Notes under the pieces: generated by a model
Seen by the model: the letters and a program-made list of their open reading frames with translations, nothing else
Database searches by the model: none
What the model was told of the DNA's origin: nothing
Shown here: piece by piece, positions 1 through 7,353 of the stretch
How the letters are laid out: every line of letters starts with the position of its first letter
Position numbering within the stretch: the stretch's first letter is position 1
Origin: Clostridiales bacterium
GTDB lineage: Bacteria > Bacillota > Clostridia > Lachnospirales > WQUN01
Assembly: GCA_031289625.1 (NCBI GenBank)
Contig: JAITPB010000044.1
Location: forward strand, 1 to 8,635
Reading direction: 5' to 3'
DNA length: 8,635 nt
Position numbers and translations under genes: made by a program

Positions 1-1
1 C

Positions 2-2815
2 TCTGTCCGCAAAAAAATGGAGAACCAAATCGGTATCATAGCATTCAGGGTGGCGCTGGCGCTGGCGCTGATAGGCGGTTTCGCCGCGATGGGCGCGGGC
101 GCGGGGCTGTATATGGGCGTCATTCAAGACGCGCCGTCTATTGACATCAACATACAGCCGAATATTTACACGACCATTATTTATGACAGCAAGAATTCCG
201 CGGTGGAGGTGGATCGCCTTCGAGGGGATGAAAACAGAGTTTATATTCAGCTGTCCGAAATACCCGAAAACTTGAAAAATGCCTTCATCGCCATTGAGGA
301 CGAACGTTTTTATACGCACGACGGCGTTGATTTGAAAGGCATGGTTCGGGCCGGCGTCACCGTAATACAGACAAAAGGCGCGCGGACTGAAGGCGCGAGT
401 ACCATTACGCAGCAGCTCATCAAAAACAATGTGATGAAACTCAACTCCAACACCATCATCACGAAGCTGCAGGAGCAGTATTTGGCTGTGCAGTTTGAAA
501 AAAAACTGACGGAGAGCGAGGGGAGCAAACTTAACGCAAAAGGGCATATTTTAGAAGTCTACCTGAACACCATCAATTTGGGACATGGATATTACGGTGT
601 GCAGACGGGGGTCAAGCACTATTTCAATAAGCAGGTGTCCGAACTGGACTTGGCGGAATGCGCCGTCATTGCCGCCATCACACAGAATCCCGTTAAGTTT
701 TCGCCGGATTCAAAACCTCAAAACAATAAGGAACGGCAAGTCAAGGTGCTGGAAAAAATGCTGGAACTGGACATGATTAGTCAGCAGGAGCATGATGACG
801 CTGTGGCGGAAGACGTATATTCTCACATTGACCCGACCGTGATAGAGGAATCCACCAATTCTGTGCATACTTTTTTTATAGACGCTTTAGTCTCACAGGT
901 TTTGTCAGATTTACAAACCGAGCATCAGTTTAGCGCCCTGGAAGCGGCCCGCGTGCTTTACAACGGCGGCCTCAAGATTTATTCCACCCAGGATTTCGAC
1001 ATGCAGCACATCGTCGATGAAACAATGAACGATGACAGAAAATTTCCCGCGAGTTTATATGAGGTAGACATACAGTATGAACTGAACATACAAAACAGCG
1101 TCACAGGCCAGACGAAAGATATACAGGAGAAAATGACAGTCAAAACGATGGAGCAGGTGCTGCCTCAGGTGGAATTGTGGAGGCAGGAGTATTTACAAGC
1201 CGAAGATGACTATGTAGAACATATTTTTTCCATACCGCAGCCCCAGGTGGCCATGGTGATCATGGATCCATACACGGGCTATGTCAAAGCAATTTGCGGC
1301 GGACGCGGCGATAAAATAGAAAACCGGACATTTAACCGCGCGACAGACGCGTACCGATCGCCCGGCTCCACGTTTAAAATATTGGCCAGCTACGCGCCGG
1401 CTTTGGATATGGGTAAAATCACGCCATCTTCGATATTGGTTGACGAACCATTTACCTACAAAGGCTATACGCCTAAAAATTGGTGGGGATCGTCTTACAG
1501 AGGGCCCCAAACCGTACGGCAGGCCATTGCCAATTCCATGAACATTCTGGCTGTCAAAAATATGGTGAATGCCGGCATTGACAGTTGCTTTGACTATTTG
1601 CAGAAAATGCACTTTGAAAAACTGGTGGATACAGAAGAAATCGATGGACAGATTTTTACGGACAGAGGGCCTGCCACTGCGCTGGGGGGCCTGACCAATG
1701 GCGTTTCGGAATTGGAACTGACGGCGGCCTACGCCGCTATCGCCAACGGCGGCGAGTACAACAAGCCGGTTTTTTACAGCCGGGTGGAGGATCATGACGG
1801 CAAAATTCTGCTGCCTCTTGAGGAACCGCACAGCGAGACACTGTTCAAACCCAGCACAGCCGCCGTGCTGACCGACATGATGAGAAGCGTTATCGAACAG
1901 ACCGGCGCCACGGGCACCAAGGCGGCGTTTAAAAGTATTAAAATGCCTATCGCGGGGAAGACAGGCACCTCATCTGAGACCAAAGATCTGACTTTCGTAG
2001 GCTATACCCCTTATTATGTGGCAGGCATTTGGGGGGGCTATGATTCGTCCAAGCCAATGGAGACGGGCACGCAGAATTTTCATCTGACGCTGTGGAGCGA
2101 AATTATGGAAGCCATTCACAAAGAGTTGCCTGTCAAAGATTTTGGCGCGCCGGAGGGCGTCACGCGCATTGAAGTCTGCCGCGACTCTGGACAGATAGCG
2201 ACGGACGCCTGCAAAGCCGATCCGCGCGGGGACCGCATCATAACAGAAGTACACCAGGCGGGCGCCGAGGCGTTAGATGAGTGCGAGCTGCATCAATTCG
2301 TTATCATTGACCGCTATACGCGCATGAGGGCCAGCGAGTATTGCCCGGAAGCGTCCAAGCAAACCATTGTGGGGGTTGTGACGGAAGATAAGTATGTAAC
2401 AGATCGGAATTATCAAATTCCTGATTCTTTGCTATCCGGCCCTGCTTGCCTTTCTCACGGCCCCAATGCCCGGCCTTGGCGGCCATCTTCTTCTTCACAA
2501 TCGACGCCGAAGCCGACAGCGCGGCCAGCGCAGAGCAGTACCAGCACGCCCGCGGCTGACGGGGGAAACGGGACAGCGCCGCCGTTTGAAGAGACTCCAG
2601 CCATAGAACTGCCTGCTGACACGGAACGATTTGACGACGTGACACCGGAGCCGCCTGCTGACACGGGAGGATCCTATATCATTACACCAGAACCTTGGAT
2701 AGTCCTGCCCCAGCCATCGTATGATCCGCCCGCGCCGCCTCTCGACGGCCGGCCAGAGCAGCCGGTTGTGGAGGATGAGCCGATTTCACTGGATGATTTT
2801 ACTTTTGAATGGTAA
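2..2815 (+). CDS. Class A penicillin-binding protein (bifunctional transglycosylase/transpeptidase, PBP1A type), probably 5'-partial
   Basis: Membrane-anchored enzyme that polymerises lipid II glycan chains and cross-links the peptide stems of peptidoglycan. Numbering is from the ATG at 17. Residues 8-34 form one hydrophobic anchor. The GT51 domain follows, with EDxxFxxHxG at 94-103 (catalytic E94), GASTITQQ at 126-133 and ILExYLN at 178-184 (E180). After a linker, the transpeptidase domain has SxxK at S451-K454 (acylated serine S451), SxN at 507-509 and KTGT at 648-651. All key residues are present, so it should be active and bind beta-lactams. The tail holds five cysteines (721-811) and then a Pro/Thr/Ser-rich acidic stretch (about 820-932). 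The frame stays open upstream of the ATG to the window edge (Ser-Val-Arg-Lys-Lys), and no Shine-Dalgarno precedes that ATG, so the real start is probably outside. It converges on ilvB. The family call is firm; the choice between ponA and pbpF-like genes is not possible here. Confidence 0.95.
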   Translation, partial: SVRKKMENQIGIIAFRVALALALIGGFAAMGAGAGLYMGVIQDAPSIDINIQPNIYTTIIYDSKNSAVEVDRLRGDENRVYIQLSEIPENLKNAFIAIEDERFYTHDGVDLKGMVRAGVTVIQTKGARTEGASTITQQLIKNNVMKLNSNTIITKLQEQYLAVQFEKKLTESEGSKLNAKGHILEVYLNTINLGHGYYGVQTGVKHYFNKQVSELDLAECAVIAAITQNPVKFSPDSKPQNNKERQVKVLEKMLELDMISQQEHDDAVAEDVYSHIDPTVIEESTNSVHTFFIDALVSQVLSDLQTEHQFSALEAARVLYNGGLKIYSTQDFDMQHIVDETMNDDRKFPASLYEVDIQYELNIQNSVTGQTKDIQEKMTVKTMEQVLPQVELWRQEYLQAEDDYVEHIFSIPQPQVAMVIMDPYTGYVKAICGGRGDKIENRTFNRATDAYRSPGSTFKILASYAPALDMGKITPSSILVDEPFTYKGYTPKNWWGSSYRGPQTVRQAIANSMNILAVKNMVNAGIDSCFDYLQKMHFEKLVDTEEIDGQIFTDRGPATALGGLTNGVSELELTAAYAAIANGGEYNKPVFYSRVEDHDGKILLPLEEPHSETLFKPSTAAVLTDMMRSVIEQTGATGTKAAFKSIKMPIAGKTGTSSETKDLTFVGYTPYYVAGIWGGYDSSKPMETGTQNFHLTLWSEIMEAIHKELPVKDFGAPEGVTRIEVCRDSGQIATDACKADPRGDRIITEVHQAGAEALDECELHQFVIIDRYTRMRASEYCPEASKQTIVGVVTEDKYVTDRNYQIPDSLLSGPACLSHGPNARPWRPSSSSQSTPKPTARPAQSSTSTPAADGGNGTAPPFEETPAIELPADTERFDDVTPEPPADTGGSYIITPEPWIVLPQPSYDPPAPPLDGRPEQPVVEDEPISLDDFTFEW
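2611..2666 (+). repeat. In-frame 14-bp direct repeat in the Pro-rich tail of the penicillin-binding protein gene
   Basis: GCCTGCTGACACGG occurs at 2611-2624 and 2653-2666, exactly 42 bp (14 codons) apart. Each copy encodes Pro-Ala-Asp-Thr within the acidic Pro/Thr-rich tail. The even codon spacing suggests a small in-frame duplication that has since diverged. Confidence 0.55.
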
Positions 2816-2853
2816 ATAAATGACCACCCGCTCAGCGGGTGGTCATTTATTTA
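2813..2853. terminator. Bidirectional intrinsic terminator between converging genes
   Basis: A perfect inverted repeat: 2813-2831 pairs with 2835-2853 (19 bp) around a TCA loop centred on 2833. The core is GC-rich (ACCACCCGC / GCGGGTGGT) and the outer part is A/T-rich on both sides, giving a U-rich 3' side whichever strand is transcribed. This fits factor-independent termination of both the penicillin-binding protein gene and the leu-ilv operon. The stop codons of the two genes are the outermost three bases on each side of the stem. Confidence 0.9.
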
Positions 2854-4542
2854 TTCCATGACTAACTCATCGATGCCCGCGCCTGGCGGCACCATGGGAA
2901 ACACATTGTCGTCCGGGCCGACTTCGCAGTTGATCACGGCGGGCTTTCGGCTGCGTTTCGCCAGATCGATCGCCTCGCGCAGAACGCCGTCTACCTGCTC
3001 CGATTCGGTCACAGTGAAAGCCGCCGCCTGATACGCTTCCGCCAGCTTATGAAAATCCAAGTTTCGGATGATGTCCGTTTGAGAATAACGTTTTTCATAA
3101 AAGAGATTCTGCCATTGCCGCACCATCCCCAGCGCATGATTGCTGAGAATCACCTCAACCAGAGGAATGTTGTAATCCACGGCGGTCGCCAGTTCTATGC
3201 TGTTCATGCGAAAAGAGCCGTCGCCCGCGATATTGAAAACCGTCCTGTCTTTCGGCAGGCCAATCACAGCGCCAATGGCCGCGCCCAGCCCATACCCCAT
3301 CGTGCCCAAACCGCCGGAAGAAATAAAAGAACGCGGCTTATGATATTGGATGTATTGACAGGCCCACATTTGATGCTGGCCTACTTCTGTGACAATGACG
3401 TCGTCCGGGCCGCGCAGCGCGCCGATTCTTTCAATCACGTACTGCGGCCGCAGTATGCCGTCTTTTTGATAGCGCAGGGGATACCGCTCTTTCATCGCGG
3501 AGACGCGCGCCGTCCATTCCGTGTGATCCATGGGATGGAGCATGGGAATCAGCCGCTTTAAAATTTCTGGCAGATTGCCGGTGACAGAATGGCTGGCGCG
3601 GATGTTTTTATTGATTTCCGCCGGGTCAATATCAAAATGCAATATTTTCGCGTTTGGCGCGAAACGCGGCGCACTTCCCACCACTCGATCGGAGAAACGC
3701 ACGCCGATCGCCATGAACAGATCGCATTCTGTCGCGGCAAAATTGGAAGCGCCTGTTCCATGCATACCCAGCATACCCGTGAAATGAGAATCTGATCCGG
3801 GGAAGCCGCCCAGCCCCATGGCGCTGGAAGCGATGGGAGCGTTTAATGTTTCCACCAATTCCTTTAATTCTGGCGACGCGCCGGAAGCGATAATGCCGCC
3901 GCCTGTGTAAATCAACGGCTTTTGGCTTTGATTCAGCAGAGCCGCCGCTTTTTCCAAGCCGGCCTGGAGCGTGAGGCCCGCCTGCGCGGATTTTCGGACG
4001 CGGCGCGGCGTAGGCGTTTGATAGGCGTATTCGGCGGTCTGCGCCGTGACGTCTTTCGGGATGTCCACCAGCACCGGGCCTTGACGTCCGTCCTGCGCGA
4101 TGGCGAATGCCTTGCGGATCACGCCGGCCAGATCGTTAATGTTCTTAACAATAAAATTGTGCTTCGTGATGGGCAGGGTAATGCCCGCGATGTCTACTTC
4201 CTGAAAACTGTCTTTGCCGAGCAGCGGCACATTGACGTTGCCCGTAATAGCCACCATGGGGACAGAGTCCATATAGGCGGTGGCGATACCTGTCACGAGA
4301 TTGGTCGCGCCGGGGCCGCTGGTCGCCAAGCAGACGCCTGTCCGCCCCGTTGCCCGGGCGTAACCGTCCGCCGCGTGCGCCGCGCCCTGCTCGTGCGCTG
4401 TCCGGTAGTGCGTGATTTCATCCTGATGCTTGTATAAAGCGTCGTATATGTTGAGTACGGCGCCGCCGGGATAACCGAACAGCACATCCACATGCTGCTC
4501 TTTTAAACATTCCACCAAAATTTCCGCGCCTGACAATTTCAT
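2851..4542 (-). CDS. ilvB: Acetolactate (acetohydroxyacid) synthase, large catalytic subunit
   Basis: Cytoplasmic ThDP-, Mg- and FAD-dependent enzyme. It joins two pyruvates to 2-acetolactate (valine/leucine), or pyruvate and 2-oxobutyrate to 2-aceto-2-hydroxybutyrate (isoleucine). The 563 residues are normal for the family. The N-terminal ThDP domain has the catalytic glutamate E51 in HEQGAAHAADGYAR. The central FAD domain carries RFSDR at 282-286, a variant of the RFDDR signature of anabolic enzymes. The C-terminal ThDP domain has GDGSF at 440-444, N468, and LGMVRQWQ with W477. At the position of plant herbicide-site Pro197 it has N104. The ATG lies 2 nt after the ilvD TAG. The best purine run (AAAGGGG, 4559-4565) is 16 nt upstream, too far for a good Shine-Dalgarno, so translation is probably coupled to ilvD. 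It is the last gene of the operon. No small subunit gene (ilvN/ilvH) is visible. Confidence 0.96.
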   Translation of the reverse strand: MKLSGAEILVECLKEQHVDVLFGYPGGAVLNIYDALYKHQDEITHYRTAHEQGAAHAADGYARATGRTGVCLATSGPGATNLVTGIATAYMDSVPMVAITGNVNVPLLGKDSFQEVDIAGITLPITKHNFIVKNINDLAGVIRKAFAIAQDGRQGPVLVDIPKDVTAQTAEYAYQTPTPRRVRKSAQAGLTLQAGLEKAAALLNQSQKPLIYTGGGIIASGASPELKELVETLNAPIASSAMGLGGFPGSDSHFTGMLGMHGTGASNFAATECDLFMAIGVRFSDRVVGSAPRFAPNAKILHFDIDPAEINKNIRASHSVTGNLPEILKRLIPMLHPMDHTEWTARVSAMKERYPLRYQKDGILRPQYVIERIGALRGPDDVIVTEVGQHQMWACQYIQYHKPRSFISSGGLGTMGYGLGAAIGAVIGLPKDRTVFNIAGDGSFRMNSIELATAVDYNIPLVEVILSNHALGMVRQWQNLFYEKRYSQTDIIRNLDFHKLAEAYQAAAFTVTESEQVDGVLREAIDLAKRSRKPAVINCEVGPDDNVFPMVPPGAGIDELVME

Positions 4543-4544
4543 GG

Positions 4545-6206
4545 CTATTCAAGCACCGCCCCTTTCGCCGCATTTGTAACCAACCTGGCGTATCGCGCCA
4601 AATATCCCGTAGTACACTTCGGCGGCGGCGGCGCCCAATTTTGCCGCCGCCTCGCCAGCTCATCCTGTTCCACCGCCAGATGGACGCTTCCCGCAGGAAT
4701 GTCCAGTTCAATCCGATCGCCTGTTTCCACCAGGGCGATCGGGCCGCCCGCCGCCGCTTCCGGGCAGACATGGCCGATACTCGCGCCGCGTGACGCGCCG
4801 GAAAACCGTCCGTCCGTGATCAGCGCCACATCCTTGTCCAGCCCCATGCCGGCCAGCGCCGACGTGGGCGAAAGCATTTCCGGCATACCCGGCCCGCCTT
4901 TAGGCCCTTCGTAACGGATCACCACAATGTCGCCTTTGACGATCTTTTGACCGCTGATCGCCTCCATCGCCGCTTCCTCGCCGTCAAATACGCGCGCGCG
5001 CAAGCTTTTTCGCATCATGGCGGGATCCACGGCAGAGCGTTTGACCACACAGCCTTCCGGCGCGAGGTTGCCTTTGAGTATGGCAATGCCGCCGACCACG
5101 CCGTAAGGATTTTCGGCGGCGCGGATGATGTTCCCGTCACAGCCGCGGGCCGCCGCCACGGTTTCGCTCAGCGGCCCGCCCGTCACAGTGATATTGTCCA
5201 GCGCCAGAAGATTCAACTTGCTCAATTCTTTCATAACGGCTGGAACGCCACCCGCCCGATGCAAATCTTCTACATAATGCGGCCCGGCTGGCGCCAGGCG
5301 GCAGAGGTTCGGCGTCCGCGCGCTGACCGTATTGAAGTTCTCCAAGTCCAGGGGAACGCCTGCCTCATAGGCGATGGCGGGCAGATGCAACGCGCTGTTG
5401 GTGCTGCAGCCCAGTGCCATATCCACTGCCAAGGCGTTGAGAAAGGCGCTTTCGTTCAAAATGTCACGGGGCTTTATGTCTTTTTCGACCAGTTCCATTA
5501 TTTTCGCGCCCGCAGCTTTCGCCAAACGGATCCGCTCCGCCATCACAGCCGGTATGGTTCCGTTGCCGGGCAGCGCCAACCCCAGCGCCTCGGCCAGGCA
5601 GTTCATGCTGTTGGCCGTATACATGCCCGAACAAGATCCGCAGGTGGGGCAGGCGTTGTTTTCGTATTCCAGCAGTTCATTTTCCCCGATTTGACCGGAC
5701 ATATACGCGCCGACCGCCTCAAAGGCGCTGGATAGGCTCAAGCCGCCGCCCGATCCCGTATGGCCGGCCAGCATGGGCCCGCCGCTGATCACAATCGCGG
5801 GAATATTCAGCCGGGCCGCCGCCATGAGCATACCGGGGACAATTTTATCGCAGTTGGGGATGAGAACCAGCCCGTCGAACCCGTGCGACAGGGTCATGGT
5901 CTCGACGGAGTCCGCAATCAATTCCCGGCTGGCCAATGAATAGCGCATTCCGATATGACCCATGCTGATGCCGTCGCAGACGCCGATGGAAGGAAATTCC
6001 ATCGGCGTGCCGCCCGCGGCCAGTACGCCTTTTTTCACCGCCTCGGCGATGGCGTCCAAATGTATGTGCCCTGGAATGATTTCATTATGGGCGTTGACAA
6101 CGCCGATCAGAGGCTTCCGCAGTTCATCGTCCGTGTATCCCATGGCTTTAAACAAAGATCGGTGCGGCATTCTCTCCGGCCCTGTTTTGACTCTGCCGCT
6201 GTTCAA
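4545..6206 (-). CDS. ilvD: Dihydroxyacid dehydratase
   Basis: Iron-sulfur dehydratase of the IlvD/Edd family. It converts 2,3-dihydroxyisovalerate and 2,3-dihydroxy-3-methylvalerate to the 2-keto acids that precede valine/leucine and isoleucine. The 553 residues match the family. The three expected cluster cysteines are present: C77 (GVCDGI), C119 (NCDKIVPG, signature 1) and C192 (CGSCSGM). K121 after C119 is the lysine expected to be carbamylated for Mg binding, and S469 in TDGRFSGASRG matches the proposed catalytic base. The C-terminus has the usual WAPPPPK...GYLARY ending. Whether the cluster is [2Fe-2S] or the more oxygen-sensitive [4Fe-4S] cannot be told from this. The start is TTG, overlapping the ilvE TGA in a TTGA arrangement, with AAAGAGG 7 nt upstream. 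The resulting N-terminus (MNSGRVKTGPERMPHRSLF) aligns well with the family. ilvB follows after 2 nt. Confidence 0.97.
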   Translation of the reverse strand: MNSGRVKTGPERMPHRSLFKAMGYTDDELRKPLIGVVNAHNEIIPGHIHLDAIAEAVKKGVLAAGGTPMEFPSIGVCDGISMGHIGMRYSLASRELIADSVETMTLSHGFDGLVLIPNCDKIVPGMLMAAARLNIPAIVISGGPMLAGHTGSGGGLSLSSAFEAVGAYMSGQIGENELLEYENNACPTCGSCSGMYTANSMNCLAEALGLALPGNGTIPAVMAERIRLAKAAGAKIMELVEKDIKPRDILNESAFLNALAVDMALGCSTNSALHLPAIAYEAGVPLDLENFNTVSARTPNLCRLAPAGPHYVEDLHRAGGVPAVMKELSKLNLLALDNITVTGGPLSETVAAARGCDGNIIRAAENPYGVVGGIAILKGNLAPEGCVVKRSAVDPAMMRKSLRARVFDGEEAAMEAISGQKIVKGDIVVIRYEGPKGGPGMPEMLSPTSALAGMGLDKDVALITDGRFSGASRGASIGHVCPEAAAGGPIALVETGDRIELDIPAGSVHLAVEQDELARRRQNWAPPPPKCTTGYLARYARLVTNAAKGAVLE

Positions 6207-7276
6207 ACGGGAACCTCTTTCATCCAGCCGAAAGGATCCGGACGCCTGGCGTACTGAATCCCTGTTAGCTCGTCATATAGTTTTTTGGACAGTTCGCCGG
6301 TCTGGCCGCCAGACAGAGTAATTTCCCGGTCGGCCCAGCTCAGACAGCCAATCGGGCAGATCACGCAAGCTGTGCCTGTACCGAAGGCTTCTTCCAAATG
6401 GCCGTTTTCATGCGCCGCGAAGAGTTCTTCCACGCTGATTCGTCTTTCCCGCACGGGAATGCCCCAGCTTCTCGCCAATGTCATGACGGCGTCGCGCGTG
6501 ACGCCTGGCAATATGCTGCCTGTCAAATCGGGCGTCGTCAATACGCCGCCTATTTTGAAAAATACGTTCATACTGCCGACTTCCTCGACATATTTGCGTT
6601 CCACGCCATCCAGCCAGAGCACCTGCGCATAACCGAGCGCTTCGGCTTTCTCCTGCCCTTTCAGGCTGATGGCGTAATTGGCCGCGGCTTTGGTGTGCCC
6701 GGTACCCCCGCGCACAGCCCGCACATACTCGTCTTCAATGGAAATTTTCACCGGCGCCAGTCCGCTCTTGTAATAGGAGCCGACCGGGGAAAGGATGATC
6801 ATGAACTTGTATTTTTGGGAGATGTGTACGCCCAAAGAGTTTTCCGTAGCGATAACAAAAGGCCGGATGTACAGAGATGTTCCTTCCGTGTTGGGCACCC
6901 AGTCCTGATCCGTTTTGAGGAGTTCCGTCAAAGCCTCTAGTGCAAAATCCACGTCTAAACGCGGAATGCAGAGGCGCTCACTGGAATCGCTCAGACGCTG
7001 AAAATTTTTGTCCGGCCTGAACAGCAGCAGGCGGCCGTCTACGGCCCGATAACATTTTAACCCTTCAAAAGCGGCCTGCGCATAATGAAAAACCATGGTG
7101 GCCGGATCCATTTCGATCGGCCCGTAGGGCAGAATGGACGCTTCGTACCAGCCTTTGCCCTCTTCATATTCCGCTGTGAACATGTGATCTGTGAAGACCT
7201 TGCCGAAAAGCAGCGCTGCTTCGGGAGTAGGCTTCGGTTTTCGGACAGCGGTGATTTTTTTGTTGATGGATAGCAT
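6203..7276 (-). CDS. ilvE: Branched-chain amino acid aminotransferase (fold type IV PLP enzyme)
   Basis: Cytoplasmic PLP enzyme that interconverts the branched-chain 2-keto acids and valine, isoleucine and leucine with glutamate as amino donor, the last step of all three pathways. The 357 residues and sequence pattern (RVFTDHM-like N-terminus, VFHYAQAAFEGLK, SLYIRPF) fit the long Bacillus/eukaryote-type subgroup rather than the roughly 310-residue E. coli type. K196 in GTGHTKAAANYA is the predicted Schiff-base lysine, and E232 in EEVGSMN is the predicted ligand of the PLP ring nitrogen. C304-V-I-C307 in GTACVICP lies where mammalian enzymes carry their redox CxxC; as I recall it, B. subtilis has Ala and Ser there. 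The ATG is preceded by AGAGGGG at 7 nt spacing. The gene sits 77 nt after leuB and overlaps ilvD by 4 nt. Linkage to leuB, ilvD and ilvB supports a biosynthetic role. Confidence 0.96.
   Translation of the reverse strand: MLSINKKITAVRKPKPTPEAALLFGKVFTDHMFTAEYEEGKGWYEASILPYGPIEMDPATMVFHYAQAAFEGLKCYRAVDGRLLLFRPDKNFQRLSDSSERLCIPRLDVDFALEALTELLKTDQDWVPNTEGTSLYIRPFVIATENSLGVHISQKYKFMIILSPVGSYYKSGLAPVKISIEDEYVRAVRGGTGHTKAAANYAISLKGQEKAEALGYAQVLWLDGVERKYVEEVGSMNVFFKIGGVLTTPDLTGSILPGVTRDAVMTLARSWGIPVRERRISVEELFAAHENGHLEEAFGTGTACVICPIGCLSWADREITLSGGQTGELSKKLYDELTGIQYARRPDPFGWMKEVPV
6214..6220 (-). promoter_or_regulatory. Ribosome binding site for ilvD (TTG start)
   Basis: AAAGAGG on the minus strand, 7 nt before a TTG codon at 6206. 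It lies inside the end of ilvE. It supports the TTG as the ilvD start, together with the conserved N-terminal sequence that follows. Confidence 0.75.
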
Positions 7277-7283
7277 GGATATT

Positions 7284-7290
7284 CCCCTCT
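7284..7290 (-). promoter_or_regulatory. Ribosome binding site for ilvE
   Basis: AGAGGGG on the minus strand, 7 nt before the ATG at 7276. A second similar purine run (AGGGGAGGGAAG, about 7307-7318) lies farther upstream, too far to serve this start. Confidence 0.75.
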
Positions 7291-7335
7291 CTCTGTCTAT
7301 CTCTCGCTTCCCTCCCCTAATATATCTCTGTCTAT
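7290..7335 (-). repeat. Pair of 11-bp direct repeats in the leuB-ilvE gap
   Basis: ATAGACAGAGA (minus strand) occurs at 7325-7335 and again at 7290-7300, 35 bp apart, in the only real intergenic gap of the operon (7277-7353). On the transcribed strand the segment between and around them is strongly purine-rich. The downstream copy runs straight into the ilvE Shine-Dalgarno. No function is evident; I see no convincing promoter or terminator in this gap. Confidence 0.5.
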
Positions 7336-7353
7336 ATTTGAATCAGAACCGAA

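Noticed and set aside
1..16. Start of the penicillin-binding protein gene at the ATG at 17
   Set aside because: There is no Shine-Dalgarno in the preceding bases and the frame stays open to the edge. A longer basic cytoplasmic tail is usual, so this ATG is kept only as a numbering point.
1193..1831. 212-codon minus-strand open frame inside the penicillin-binding protein gene
   Set aside because: It is antisense to the conserved transpeptidase domain. The protein has no family signature, and the frame is explained by codon bias of the real gene.
3922..4437. Plus-strand open frames opposite ilvB, also opposite ilvE (6398-6940) and leuB (7567-8013)
   Set aside because: All are shadows of well-conserved genes, with Arg/His-rich low-information translations and no supporting ribosome binding site or neighbour logic.
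4619..4653. GC-rich inverted repeat (GGCGGCGGC / GCCGCCGCC) that could form a hairpin
   Set aside because: It encodes the conserved RRRQNWAPPPPK segment near the ilvD C-terminus. The repeat follows from Arg and Pro codons and has no U-tract, so it is not called a terminator.
4947..5735. 262-codon open frame on the plus strand opposite ilvD
   Set aside because: It is fully antisense to a confident ilvD, its translation is rich in Arg, His and Gln with no recognisable domain, and long antisense frames are expected in a GC-rich gene.
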